From: CAZOHN01 sp964579325
Lineage (GTDB): Bacteria > Pseudomonadota > Alphaproteobacteria > Rhodobacterales > Rhodobacteraceae
Assembly (NCBI GenBank): GCA_964579325.1
Contig: CAZOHN010000028.1
Coordinates: forward strand, 1 to 27,120
Length of the DNA: 27,120 nucleotides
Reading direction: 5' to 3'
The position numbers and the translations under genes were made by a program. Below, one piece after another: positions 1-7,458 of this stretch. The notes beneath the pieces are model-generated. The model saw only the letters and a program-made list of their open reading frames with translations, was not told the origin of the DNA and did no database searches. The stretch's first letter is position 1. Every line of letters begins with the position of its first letter.

Positions 1-349
1 GGCCGATGAAGGCCGCACTCATTGGTCGGCCTGGTCGCGTCCGCGGCGATTCAGCGGGCGGCCTTCCTGCATGGGTTCTGGAAGGTCGAACCGAGATGCA
101 CTGCGCTGTAGACGATGACGCGTTCGGACTTCGCCCGGCACGCGCAGTCGGAGCAAAGCCGACTGCATGCCGGAAGTCTGCGCCCCGTTGCTCCAGCGAT
201 ATCATCAAGGTGGAGGGCCGCAAGTCGACAAAGCAGCCGGGCAGGCGGCAATCCTGCCTCGACGTCGGGAACGCCGTTCTTCTGGGCAGGAAAGCGAATG
301 ATGGCGGGCCGAGTGGCCCACCCTTCTGACCGAAGCAACGGGTGGGTCG
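1..349. other. Edge region without a supportable gene
   Basis: No reading frame here on either strand shows a recognisable domain, a good ribosome binding site or family-like composition. The short open frames that overlap each other are typical of GC-rich DNA. An inverted repeat lies at the very edge (GGCCGA at 1-6, TCGGCC at 26-31) and could be the 3' hairpin of a gene outside the window. No tRNA-like cloverleaf was found. Confidence 0.4.
307..346 (-). terminator. Possible terminator hairpins after the PAS_5 gene
   Basis: Reading the minus strand, the stop codon of the PAS gene at 350-352 is followed at once by an inverted repeat (CCCACCC at 317-323, GGGTGGG at 340-346, loop 16 nt). A second small hairpin follows (GGCC 307-310, GGCC 315-318). 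Position and pairing fit a transcription end, but no T-run follows, so an intrinsic terminator is only a possibility. Confidence 0.3.
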
Positions 350-1024
350 TCAATCGCGCGAATGGACCAGGCGCAGGTTCGGGCGCTTTCCGTTCAGCTC
401 TGGTTGCTTCGGGGTCGCGTGCTCGAAAACCGTGGGCGGTTCGGCAAGCCCGGGAGCGGGTTCCGGCCGGGTCTCCGGTTCGATGTTGATCGCGGCGAGG
501 CCAGGGCGGGTACGCGCAAGGATCGGCGTGCTCTCCACGCCGGTCACGCGAAACCGTCGCGGGGCGCGGCCGATCTGGCCATCGACGGCGAGTGCGCCGA
601 GGGCTCGGGTTACTTCGCCAGCTTCGTTCCGCAGGGGCAAAAGCAGGAGCCGGGCGGTGATCGACGGTCGGCCAATGCCCCGGTCACCCTCGAGGGTCAC
701 GGTCACCGCTGCTGGTGCCGCGAACGCAGTCTCGGTGATCTTTGCTATCTCGTCGCGGCTGCCTGGCTCGATGAAGGCCGTAAGCGGCATGCCGCGCACT
801 TCCATGCCGAGGATGTCGGCGAGATGCGTGCCGGCGATCCGCAGCCGTGCGATACCCGGGGCGATGCGCTCGGCGATGAAGGCATACTCGAGCGCACGCT
901 CTATACCCCTCGGGTCGATCTCTGACCGCGTGGGCAGGTCTTCGCCGTTCCGCAGAGCCTCCCAATAGGCGCGGATCTGCGCAAGTGCCGGGTGTTCTGA
1001 GGGTTTCCCGCGGCGTCCCGACAT
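350..1024 (-). CDS. PAS domain-containing protein (PAS_5 family)
   Basis: The protein has about 224 residues. Its N-terminal two thirds match the alphaproteobacterial PAS_5 pattern: a short helix with a YWEALRNG motif, then LPTRSEIDPRGIERAL, then a PAS-like core with GTHLADILGMEVRGMPL. The C-terminal third is rich in Pro, Glu and Arg and looks unstructured. No kinase, cyclase or DNA-binding domain is attached and there is no signal peptide or membrane helix, so it is probably a soluble cytoplasmic protein. Ligand and partners are unknown. I chose the ATG at 1024 because GGGGGAGAG lies about 11 nt upstream; an in-frame ATG at 1069 would add 15 Gly-rich residues. The gene is transcribed away from yicC. 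The family call rests on remembered motif pattern, not a search. Confidence 0.75.
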   Translation of the reverse strand: MSGRRGKPSEHPALAQIRAYWEALRNGEDLPTRSEIDPRGIERALEYAFIAERIAPGIARLRIAGTHLADILGMEVRGMPLTAFIEPGSRDEIAKITETAFAAPAAVTVTLEGDRGIGRPSITARLLLLPLRNEAGEVTRALGALAVDGQIGRAPRRFRVTGVESTPILARTRPGLAAINIEPETRPEPAPGLAEPPTVFEHATPKQPELNGKRPNLRLVHSRD

Positions 1025-1202
1025 TCGAACCAGCTCTCCCCCGGTCCCACCAATTCCATTACCAATCATCTCGTTCCACCCACCTCTGGAGAGCCCACTC
1101 TCAGATCCGGGTGGTCAGGAACTCTTAACCAATGACCCGGATTGATTACCCAAGTGTTAACATGCCATAGAACGGCCGCAATTTGGCCCGGAATCTCACC
1201 AG

Positions 1203-2105
1203 ATGGTTAACTCCTCACCCCGCTCGATGACCGGCTTTGCAACACGTCCGGGGGGCGGTTTCGGACAAGCCTGGGTCTGGGAAGCGCGGTCGGTCAACGG
1301 CAAGGGACTCGACGTTCGCGTCAAGCTGCCCGATGGAATCGACGGGCTCGACCAGGCGGTTCGAACCGAGGTGGCAAGGCGTTTCACCCGTGGCAACGTC
1401 TCGATCAACCTCAAGCTTGACCGGGCCGAGGGCGAAGCGGGATCGCGGCTCGATCCGGCAGGGTTAGCGCGTGCCCTGGCCGCCCTTCGGCAGATCGAGG
1501 CCGCGGCGCAGGCCGCCGGTGTGACATTGCGCGCAAGCTCGGCGGCCGAGATCCTCGCACTGCGCGGGGTCACCGAGGCGGCCGGGCAGGAGGCTGACGC
1601 GGGGGCGCTGCGCGCGGCGCTGCTGGCCGACCTCCACCACCTTCTGACCGCTCTCGCGGCGGCGCGCGCCGAGGAGGGGGCCTCGCTAGGCGCGATCCTG
1701 GCCGCACAGGTAGAGCGCATCGGCGACCTTGCAGAGGCCGCGGGTGTCGCTGCGCGTGACCGGGCGCCCGAGCAGGCACAGGCGCTTTCCCGGGCGCTCG
1801 GCAAGGTAATGGAGGGGGCGGAGGGTGCCGATCCCGCTCGCGTGGCACAGGAGCTTGCTCTGATCGCTGTAAAGTCCGACGTCACCGAGGAGATCGACCG
1901 GTTGCGCGCGCATGTCGCGGCCGCGACCGAGCTCCTTGCATCGACCGATCCGGTTGGACGCCGCTTCGACTTCCTCGCGCAGGAGTTCAACCGCGAGGCA
2001 AACACGCTTGCGTCCAAGGCCGGGTCGGCGGAGCTGACCCGGATCGCGCTTGACCTCAAGGTGGTGATCGACCAGATGCGCGAGCAGATCCAGAACGTGG
2101 AGTGA
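1203..2105 (+). CDS. yicC: YicC/YloC family endoribonuclease
   Basis: The 300-residue product begins near the family hallmark SMTGFA and continues with WEARSVNGKGLDVR, typical of YicC_N. The C-terminal half carries the DUF1732 pattern: KSDVTEEIDRLRAH, then GRRFDFLAQEFNREANTLASK, and an end of VVIDQMREQIQNVE. Length fits the family (E. coli YicC is about 287 residues). YicC proteins act in the cytoplasm and are reported to be RNases involved in RNA turnover. The TGA at 2103-2105 shares a base with the gmk ATG, so the two genes are very likely co-transcribed and translationally coupled, as is common in alphaproteobacteria. The ATG at 1203 was kept; the Met of SMTGFA at 1227 is a less likely start. 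Confidence 0.93.
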   Translation: MVNSSPRSMTGFATRPGGGFGQAWVWEARSVNGKGLDVRVKLPDGIDGLDQAVRTEVARRFTRGNVSINLKLDRAEGEAGSRLDPAGLARALAALRQIEAAAQAAGVTLRASSAAEILALRGVTEAAGQEADAGALRAALLADLHHLLTALAAARAEEGASLGAILAAQVERIGDLAEAAGVAARDRAPEQAQALSRALGKVMEGAEGADPARVAQELALIAVKSDVTEEIDRLRAHVAAATELLASTDPVGRRFDFLAQEFNREANTLASKAGSAELTRIALDLKVVIDQMREQIQNVE

Positions 2106-2788
2106 TGATGCCGCCCGCCGCGCCGCCAGTCGAGTCGCACTCCGAAGCCGGCGCGCGCCGCGGCCTCCTGATGATCCTCTCCTCGCCATCGGGGGCAGGC
2201 AAATCGACGCTCGCGCGGCGGCTCATGGCCTGGGATCCCGCGATCCGGTTCTCGGTCTCCGCCACCACCCGGCTACCCCGTCCGGGTGAAGAGGATGGCC
2301 GGGAATACCTCTTCCGCTCGCGGGACGAGTTTCAGCGGATGGTGGCGGCGGGCGAGATGCTCGAGCACGCGGAGGTGTTCGGCAACCTTTACGGCAGCCC
2401 GCGCGCGCCGGTGGAACGCGCGATCGCCGAAGGCCACGACACGCTCTTCGACATCGACTGGCAGGGCGGGCAGCAGATCCGCAACTCGGCGCTTGGCGGC
2501 GACGTCGTGTCTGTGTTCCTCCTGCCGCCCTCGATCGCCGAACTCGATTCGCGATTGCGGGCACGGGCGCAGGACAGCGACGAGGTCATTCGCGGCCGGA
2601 TGGCGAAGTCCGAGGCGGAAATCAGCCATTGGGCCGAGTACGACTATGTGCTGGTGAACCGCGACGTCGACGCCTGCGAGGACGAGTTGCGCGCCATCGT
2701 CGCGGCCGAGCGGCTCCGCCGCAACCGGCAGCCATGGCTCACCACTTTCGTGAAGGGTCTCAACGCCGAGTTCGAGGGACGCAGATGA
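2105..2788 (+). CDS. gmk: Guanylate kinase
   Basis: This cytoplasmic enzyme phosphorylates GMP to GDP with ATP in purine nucleotide metabolism. The 227-residue protein has the P-loop SSPSGAGKST at about residues 26-35. GMP-binding features follow: VSATTRLPRPGEEDGREY, then the F..M...GEMLEHAEVFGN.YG segment, then FDIDWQGGQQI, which contains the Walker B-like aspartates. R-rich lid residues appear in IRGRMAKSEAEI and the C-terminal core has YDYVLVNRD. The first in-frame ATG at 2105 overlaps the yicC stop (TGATG); the ATG at 2108 is an equally plausible start, and an extra N-terminal tail of about 18 residues precedes the conserved fold. Its end overlaps the next gene by 4 nt (ATGA). Confidence 0.97.
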   Translation: MMPPAAPPVESHSEAGARRGLLMILSSPSGAGKSTLARRLMAWDPAIRFSVSATTRLPRPGEEDGREYLFRSRDEFQRMVAAGEMLEHAEVFGNLYGSPRAPVERAIAEGHDTLFDIDWQGGQQIRNSALGGDVVSVFLLPPSIAELDSRLRARAQDSDEVIRGRMAKSEAEISHWAEYDYVLVNRDVDACEDELRAIVAAERLRRNRQPWLTTFVKGLNAEFEGRR

Positions 2789-3309
2789 CGGTCTACAGCT
2801 ACGACGGACGCTCCCCGGCGATCGACCCGTCCGCCTGGGTCGCGCCGGGCGCACAGGTGATAGGATCGGTCGTCCTCGGGCCAGGAGTTTCGATCTGGTT
2901 CGGAACGACGATTCGGGGCGACAACGAGCCGATCCTGGTTGGCGAGGGCAGCAACCTTCAGGAGCATGTCGCCTGCCACACCGACATGGGCGCGCCGCTG
3001 ACCGTGGGGCGCTTCTGCACCATCGGCCACAAAGCGATGCTGCACGGCTGCACGATCGGCGACGAGACGCTGATCGGCATGGGCGCGACGATCCTCAACC
3101 ATGCGGTGATCGGGCGGAATTGCCTGATCGGGGCGGGGGCTCTGATCACCGAAGGTCGGACCATCCCCGATGGCAGCCTGGTCGTGGGCGCGCCGGGGCG
3201 GATCGTCCGGCAGTTGAACGAGGAGGCGATCACCGGGCTGCGCCGCGCAGCGGAGCACTATATCGCCCGCGCCGCGAAGTTCCGCGAGACGCTTGTCGAG
3301 CTCGGGTGA
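2785..3309 (+). CDS. Gamma carbonic anhydrase family protein
   Basis: The 174-residue left-handed beta-helix protein shows hexapeptide repeats such as VIGSVV, LGPGVS, VGRFCT, IGDETL and IGRNCL. Metal-site residues match the gamma class: R44-G-D46, Q59, H65, H82 and H87, with the five-residue spacing between the last two seen in Methanosarcina Cam. It resembles the YrdA/PaaY/CaiE subgroup, whose members often bind zinc but do not all hydrate CO2. The Cam acid loop with its proton-shuttle glutamates is absent, so the physiological activity is uncertain. The ATG at 2785 overlaps the gmk stop, which sets the start. A 61-bp gap precedes the next gene on the same strand. Confidence 0.9.
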   Translation: MTVYSYDGRSPAIDPSAWVAPGAQVIGSVVLGPGVSIWFGTTIRGDNEPILVGEGSNLQEHVACHTDMGAPLTVGRFCTIGHKAMLHGCTIGDETLIGMGATILNHAVIGRNCLIGAGALITEGRTIPDGSLVVGAPGRIVRQLNEEAITGLRRAAEHYIARAAKFRETLVELG

Positions 3310-3370
3310 GCCGCTTGAGGCGCGCCCGACGCCGTGGCACTGCTGCCCGGCAGATGAGGAGAGCCCGCCC

Positions 3371-4555
3371 ATGACCGATACGCCACCCACCACCGTCCGC
3401 CGCACGCCATGGCCCGTCTCGGCCTCGCGTCCGGTGGTGACACCGCTGAACCTGTCGGTCGTTTACGCATCCGAGAGCCCCGACATGCTCGACGCGCAGT
3501 ACTCCGGCGCTCTGCAAGGCTATACCTATGGCCGCGAAGGGCATCCCAACGCCGACGTGCTGGCCACCAAGATCGATGCGCTCGAGGGCGCCACAGGAGG
3601 GCTGATCGTCGGGTCGGGCATGGCGGCGGTAACAGCGGCCCTGTTGGGGGTGCTGAAGGCCGGCGACCATGTGCTCGGCGGCGATCAGCTCTATGGCCGG
3701 ACCCTTCGGATGATGCGGGAGGAGTTGCCGCGTTTCGGCATCGTCACGAGCCTCGCCGACCCGACCGATGCTGGCGCCATGGCCGCGGCGATCCGGCCCG
3801 AGACCCGGATGATCCTGATCGAGGTCGTCTCGAATCCGACCTTGCGCGTGGCCGACCTTGACGGCATCGCGGCGCTTGCGCGCGACCGGGGCATTCTCCT
3901 CGCGGTGGACAACACGTTCACGACCCCGCGCGGGGTCAAACCACTCGACCATGGCGCCGATATCGTGATCCATTCGGTCACGAAGATCCTTGCAGGCCAC
4001 TCCGATGCCACGCTGGGTTATGTCGCCGCACGCGACCCGGAGCTTCGCAGGGCGATCTACGATACCGCCGTGACCCTTGGTCTGACGCCATCCCCGTTCG
4101 ACTGCTGGCTGGCCGAGCGCGGGCTCTATTCGTTCGAATTGCGCTACGACCGGGCCGAAGCGAATGCGCGCGCACTCGGCGACCACCTTGCCGGTCTGTC
4201 GGGAGTGCGCCGGGTAATCTACCCGACGCGGACCGACCACCCCGACCACAACCGCGCTGCGAGCCTTCTGCGGGATCGCGGCGGCCACATGCTCAGTTTC
4301 GAGATCGTGGGCGGCCGCGAAGCCGCGAATTCACTTACCCGTGCTGCGCCCGACATCGCCTTCGCGCCGACTCTGGGGGACATCGGAACGACGCTGTCCC
4401 ACCCCGCGTCGTCGTCTCACCGGGGCCTCACGCCCGAGGCACGGGCGGCGGTGGGCATCTCGGAGGGGTTCTTTCGCATCTCCGTCGGAATCGAGCCGGT
4501 CGAGAGCCTTGTGGCCGAATTCGAACGAGCCATACGGGTTGCGACGGGCACATGA
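3371..4555 (+). CDS. Cys/Met metabolism PLP-dependent enzyme (cystathionine beta-lyase / gamma-synthase family)
   Basis: The 394-residue protein is a fold-type I PLP enzyme of sulfur amino acid metabolism. Visible landmarks are YTYGREGHPN (about 51-60, phosphate-binding Tyr and Arg), GSGMAAV (about 81-87), D180 in LLAVDNTF (pairs with the pyridine nitrogen), K205 in HSVTKILAGHSDA (Schiff base), and the C-terminal SHPASSSHRGL and ISVGIE motifs. The family includes cystathionine gamma-synthase, cystathionine beta-lyase, O-succinylhomoserine sulfhydrylase and methionine gamma-lyase; sequence inspection alone does not separate them. The start ATG at 3371 follows GAGGAG by about 9 nt, and an upstream extension to 3293 would overlap the preceding gene without a binding site. 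It ends 17 bp from the convergent small gene. Confidence 0.9.
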   Translation: MTDTPPTTVRRTPWPVSASRPVVTPLNLSVVYASESPDMLDAQYSGALQGYTYGREGHPNADVLATKIDALEGATGGLIVGSGMAAVTAALLGVLKAGDHVLGGDQLYGRTLRMMREELPRFGIVTSLADPTDAGAMAAAIRPETRMILIEVVSNPTLRVADLDGIAALARDRGILLAVDNTFTTPRGVKPLDHGADIVIHSVTKILAGHSDATLGYVAARDPELRRAIYDTAVTLGLTPSPFDCWLAERGLYSFELRYDRAEANARALGDHLAGLSGVRRVIYPTRTDHPDHNRAASLLRDRGGHMLSFEIVGGREAANSLTRAAPDIAFAPTLGDIGTTLSHPASSSHRGLTPEARAAVGISEGFFRISVGIEPVESLVAEFERAIRVATGT

Positions 4556-4572
4556 CCCGGAAGCTGTCGGGA

Positions 4573-4941
4573 TCAGTCGTCGGGGGCGAGGTCGATCCGA
4601 AGTATATCGACATCAAGGCCGGGGCACGCTGCCCGCACCTCGCGGATCACCAGCGAAGGGTTCGGCAGGTCGACCTCGACCAGTGCCCGGTAGGCCCCAG
4701 CAAAGCGCAGCTGCCAGAGCAGCGTGGCGAGGTCCATGATATCAAAACTCTGCGTCAGAATCGGCGAGACCACGAAATGCGGCTTGAATCCGTCGATGAG
4801 ATCGGCGCCCACGCCGGTGAAGTCGACAATGCGCATGTCATTGCCGAAGTGCCGGGCAAGGTCGGGGCGCGCGCCCAGGCCGAAATGCCCGACCAGAAGC
4901 ACTCGAGCTTCGTCCGCTGCAGGGTCACCCCTATCGGTCAT
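4573..4941 (-). CDS. Small protein of unknown function
   Basis: I do not recognise this 122-residue protein. It looks like a single alpha/beta domain: a hydrophobic strand VLLVGHFGLG, then MRIVDFTGVGADLIDGFKPHFVVSPIL, then a helix around LATLLWQLRFAGAYRAL, then VDLPNPSLVIREVRAACPGLDVDIL. The alternating strand/helix pattern with a central HFVVSPIL strand is reminiscent of a degenerate receiver-like or Rossmann-like fold, but no phosphorylation or nucleotide motif is clear. The start at 4941 has a GGGAAACGGGAC stretch upstream. It converges with the PLP-enzyme gene and diverges from phoR across 182 bp. The composition is protein-like and uses codons like its neighbours, which favours a real gene. 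Confidence 0.65.
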   Translation of the reverse strand: MTDRGDPAADEARVLLVGHFGLGARPDLARHFGNDMRIVDFTGVGADLIDGFKPHFVVSPILTQSFDIMDLATLLWQLRFAGAYRALVEVDLPNPSLVIREVRAACPGLDVDILRIDLAPDD

Positions 4942-5123
4942 TGTCCCGTTTCCCGCGGGTCGATCACAACAGAACCCTTCTCAACTCACCCTCTGGCCAG
5001 GTCAAGGCAGCACGTTCCCTTAGCAATTCAAGGCAACGCTTACCACCTATGCTTGCAAGCGACCACACTGGCACACTCTAAGACAGCGCAGGTCTTTTAC
5101 AACAGTCATCGCGGAGGCGCGCG

Positions 5124-6164
5124 ATGAACTCCGAACTCGTGCGGTCGCTTCTTGTTGCGGTGCCGATGCCCCTTTTGCTTATCGGGACTGACGAGAGGAT
5201 CAAGGCCGTCAACGACAAGGCGGTGTCGCTGGTGGGCCAGGGCGCCGAAGGCCGGCATTACATGACGCTTCTTCGCGGGCCGCAACTCATCGATTGCATC
5301 GAGAGTGCGCTGCGCAATGGACGGACCGCGCAAGGCCGCCACCTCACGCTCGACTTCGGGCGCGAGGTGACCTGGCGGGTCGAGGCCGTGCCGGTTGGCG
5401 GCGAGACGGGGCAGGGTGTGCTCGTCAGCTTCGAGGACATCACGCCGATCGAAGAAGCAACGCAGATGCGGCGTGACTTCGTGGCGAACGTCAGCCATGA
5501 GCTCAAGACCCCGCTCACCGCCCTGCTGGGGTTCATCGAGACATTGCGCGGCGCGGCCCGCGAGGACCCGGTGGCACGCGAACGCTTCCTGGGGATCATG
5601 TCGCGCGAGGCCGAACGCATGAACCGGCTGGTGAGTGACCTGCTCTCGCTAAATCGGGTCGAGAGCGAGGAGCGTGTCCGCCCGACCGAGCGCGTCGACA
5701 TCACAGGGCTGCTGTCTTCTGTGGCGCTGACGCTGCGACCGATGGCGGAAGAGCGGGGTATGCTGATCGAGATCACCGGCGAGCGCGGCGAACTCGTCCT
5801 GCAGGGCGACCCCGATCAACTGACGCAGGTCTTCACCAACCTTGTCGAGAACGCGCTCAAGTACGCGACCGCCGGCCGGGTGGTGACGCTGAATGTCGTT
5901 CTGGAGGCGCGCGAGCTGGCGTTTCGTGGCCCCGGTGTGCGGGTCGAGGTCATCGACCACGGCGAGGGATTTGACCCCGTTCATATTCCCCGCCTGACCG
6001 AGCGATTCTACCGAATCGACGGGCACCGGTCGCGCGAGCAGGGCGGCACCGGACTCGGCCTGGCCATCGTGAAGCACATCATCAACCGTCACAGAGGGCG
6101 CTTCCGGATCGAGAGCGCTCCCGGACAGGGCAGCCGCTTTACGGTAATGCTGCCGCTGGACTGA
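5124..6164 (+). CDS. phoR: Phosphate regulon sensor histidine kinase PhoR
   Basis: The 346-residue kinase has an N-terminal PAS domain (about 8-110), followed directly by a HisKA domain with the phospho-accepting H125 in VSHELKTPLT. The catalytic domain has its N box around N238/N242 (FTNLVENALKYA), its G1 box at DHGEGF (about 278-283) and its G2 box at GGTGLGLAI (about 306-314). It should autophosphorylate and pass phosphate to PhoB. No transmembrane helix precedes the PAS domain, unlike E. coli PhoR, so it appears cytoplasmic or peripheral. Start: ATG at 5124 with GGAGG about 7 nt upstream. It is the first gene of the phosphate cluster, yet pstS has its own Pho box downstream. Naming depends on the pst/phoB context as well as the domain set. 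Confidence 0.92.
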   Translation: MNSELVRSLLVAVPMPLLLIGTDERIKAVNDKAVSLVGQGAEGRHYMTLLRGPQLIDCIESALRNGRTAQGRHLTLDFGREVTWRVEAVPVGGETGQGVLVSFEDITPIEEATQMRRDFVANVSHELKTPLTALLGFIETLRGAAREDPVARERFLGIMSREAERMNRLVSDLLSLNRVESEERVRPTERVDITGLLSSVALTLRPMAEERGMLIEITGERGELVLQGDPDQLTQVFTNLVENALKYATAGRVVTLNVVLEARELAFRGPGVRVEVIDHGEGFDPVHIPRLTERFYRIDGHRSREQGGTGLGLAIVKHIINRHRGRFRIESAPGQGSRFTVMLPLD

Positions 6165-6178
6165 TCCGTGGTGGGGGA

Positions 6179-6192
6179 CCGAACAGGTTCGG
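6179..6192 (+). other. Small palindrome after phoR
   Basis: A perfect inverted repeat (CCGAA, loop CAGG, TTCGG) lies 15 bp after the phoR stop and upstream of the Pho box. It may help end or trim the phoR transcript. No T-run follows, so it is not a confident terminator. Confidence 0.3.
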
Positions 6193-6219
6193 CAACTTGT
6201 CGCGCACGCGACCCGGCGC

Positions 6220-6248
6220 TTGTCATTAAACTGTTACGCTGGCGTCAC
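6220..6248 (+). promoter_or_regulatory. Pho box (PhoB binding site) upstream of pstS
   Basis: Three 7-bp direct repeats occur at an exact 11-bp period: TTGTCAT (6220-6226), CTGTTAC (6231-6237) and GCGTCAC (6242-6248), with the A/T-rich spacer TAAA between the first two. The 18-bp unit TTGTCATTAAACTGTTAC closely follows the established PhoB consensus CTGTCAT-(A/T)4-CTGTCAY. A -10-like TAACTA lies at 6266-6271, 17 bp after the last repeat, the layout expected of a PhoB-activated promoter whose -35 is replaced by the box. It should drive pstS and the genes after it under phosphate limitation. Confidence 0.85.
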
Positions 6249-6331
6249 AAAAGCATTGCCGGGGTTAACTAGTCCGATGCCCGAGGTCGCAGAATGCGCG
6301 GCCCGGACATTACAACTGCAGGAGCTGCTCC

Positions 6332-7387
6332 ATGAACCTCTTGAAACTATCCGCCTCGGCTCTGGCCATCGGCGCCCTGTCGGCGACCGCAGCCGCCGCG
6401 CGCGATAACGTCCAGATCACCGGGTCCTCGACGGTTCTGCCCTATTCTACGATCGTCGCCGAAGCGTTCGGCGAAAACTTCGACTTCCCGACCCCGGTCG
6501 TGGAAGGCGGCGGTTCGGGCGCCGGTCGTGCGAAGATGTGCGAAGGGGTTGGCCCGAACACGGTCGACATCGCGAACTCTTCCTCGCGCATCACGCAGCG
6601 TGACATCGATACCTGCGCCACCAACGGCGTGAACGAGATCATGGAAGTGCGCTTCGGCTACGACGGGATCGTTTTCGCATCGGACGTGAACGGCCCGTCC
6701 TTCGCCTTTACCCCGGCCGACCTCTACAACGCGGTTGCCTCGAACGTGGCGGTGAACGGCGCGATCCAGCCGAACGCTTTCAGCCAGTGGGCGCAGTTCA
6801 ATTCGAACCTTCCGGCGCAGGACATCCTGGTGCTCTCGCCCGGTACCAAGCACGGCACGCGTGAAGTCTATGACGAGCGCGTGATCATCACCGGCTGCAA
6901 GGAAACGGGTGCCTATGACATGTTCCTGGCCGTAGCCCAAGGCGATGACGACCGCGCCAAGCAACGTGCTGCCAACGGCGAGTGCACCAAGCTGCGCACC
7001 GACGGGCGCAACGTTGACATCGACGGCGACTACACCGAGACGCTGCAGCGCCTGGAGAATGACAAGAATGCGGTCGGCGTCTTCGGCCTGTCGTTCTACC
7101 AGAACAACACTGACAAGCTGCAGGTCGCGACCATGGGCGGGATCGTGCCATCGACCGAATCGATCGCTTCCGGCGAATATCCGGTGTCGCGCCCGTTGTT
7201 CTTTTACGTGAAGTTGGCGCACATGGACGTAATTCCGGGCTTGCAAGACTATGTCGAGTTCTTCGTGTCCGACGACATCGCCGGCCCGAACGGCCCTCTG
7301 GCACAGTACGGCCTCGTGTCTGATCCGGAACTGGCCGCGACCCAGGAAATGGTGCGCAACCGCGTCGCCATGGGACCGCTGAACTGA
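6332..7387 (+). CDS. pstS: Phosphate ABC transporter substrate-binding protein PstS
   Basis: The 351-residue periplasmic protein binds inorganic phosphate and delivers it to PstCA. A signal peptide spans residues 1-23 (basic start, hydrophobic core, AAA before R24); there is no lipobox, so it is likely a free periplasmic protein. Phosphate-contacting motifs are visible: GSSTVLP (31-37), GGGSGAGR (59-66), ANSSSR (81-86) and GTKHGTREVYDE (171-182). ATG at 6332 is preceded by CAGGAG. The gene lies directly behind the Pho box and ends shortly before a strong hairpin, a position that could raise its transcript level above that of the membrane components. Confidence 0.97.
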   Translation: MNLLKLSASALAIGALSATAAAARDNVQITGSSTVLPYSTIVAEAFGENFDFPTPVVEGGGSGAGRAKMCEGVGPNTVDIANSSSRITQRDIDTCATNGVNEIMEVRFGYDGIVFASDVNGPSFAFTPADLYNAVASNVAVNGAIQPNAFSQWAQFNSNLPAQDILVLSPGTKHGTREVYDERVIITGCKETGAYDMFLAVAQGDDDRAKQRAANGECTKLRTDGRNVDIDGDYTETLQRLENDKNAVGVFGLSFYQNNTDKLQVATMGGIVPSTESIASGEYPVSRPLFFYVKLAHMDVIPGLQDYVEFFVSDDIAGPNGPLAQYGLVSDPELAATQEMVRNRVAMGPLN

Positions 7388-7398
7388 TCTGAGAACCC

Positions 7399-7431
7399 GT
7401 GCTGCACTCCGGCCACGCCGGGGTGCAGCAT
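7399..7431 (+). promoter_or_regulatory. Strong hairpin between pstS and pstC
   Basis: GCTGCACTCCGGC (7401-7413) pairs with GCCGGGGTGCAGC (7417-7429) through 13 bp with a single G-U wobble and a 3-nt loop; one or two further flanking pairs are possible. No T-run follows. It sits 12 nt after the pstS stop and about 30 nt before the pstC start, fitting a 3'-end stabiliser or partial terminator that favours pstS mRNA over pstCAB. The role is inferred from position. Confidence 0.7.
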
Positions 7432-7458
7432 CTCCTTCCTGCGCTGCGAGGGCACCCG

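Noticed and set aside
1118..1212. TTAAC half-sites at 1125, 1157 and 1206 as a possible CtrA site
   Set aside because: The spacing between copies does not give the TTAA-N7-TTAA arrangement needed for a full CtrA site.
1196..2140. Minus-strand open frame opposite yicC
   Set aside because: Ser/Ala/Arg-rich composition typical of a shadow frame; yicC motifs are clear on the plus strand.
3230..4288. Long minus-strand open frame (352 codons) opposite the PLP enzyme
   Set aside because: It is antisense to a well-supported enzyme, is rich in Arg/Gly/His with no domain pattern, and long shadow frames are common in GC-rich codon usage.
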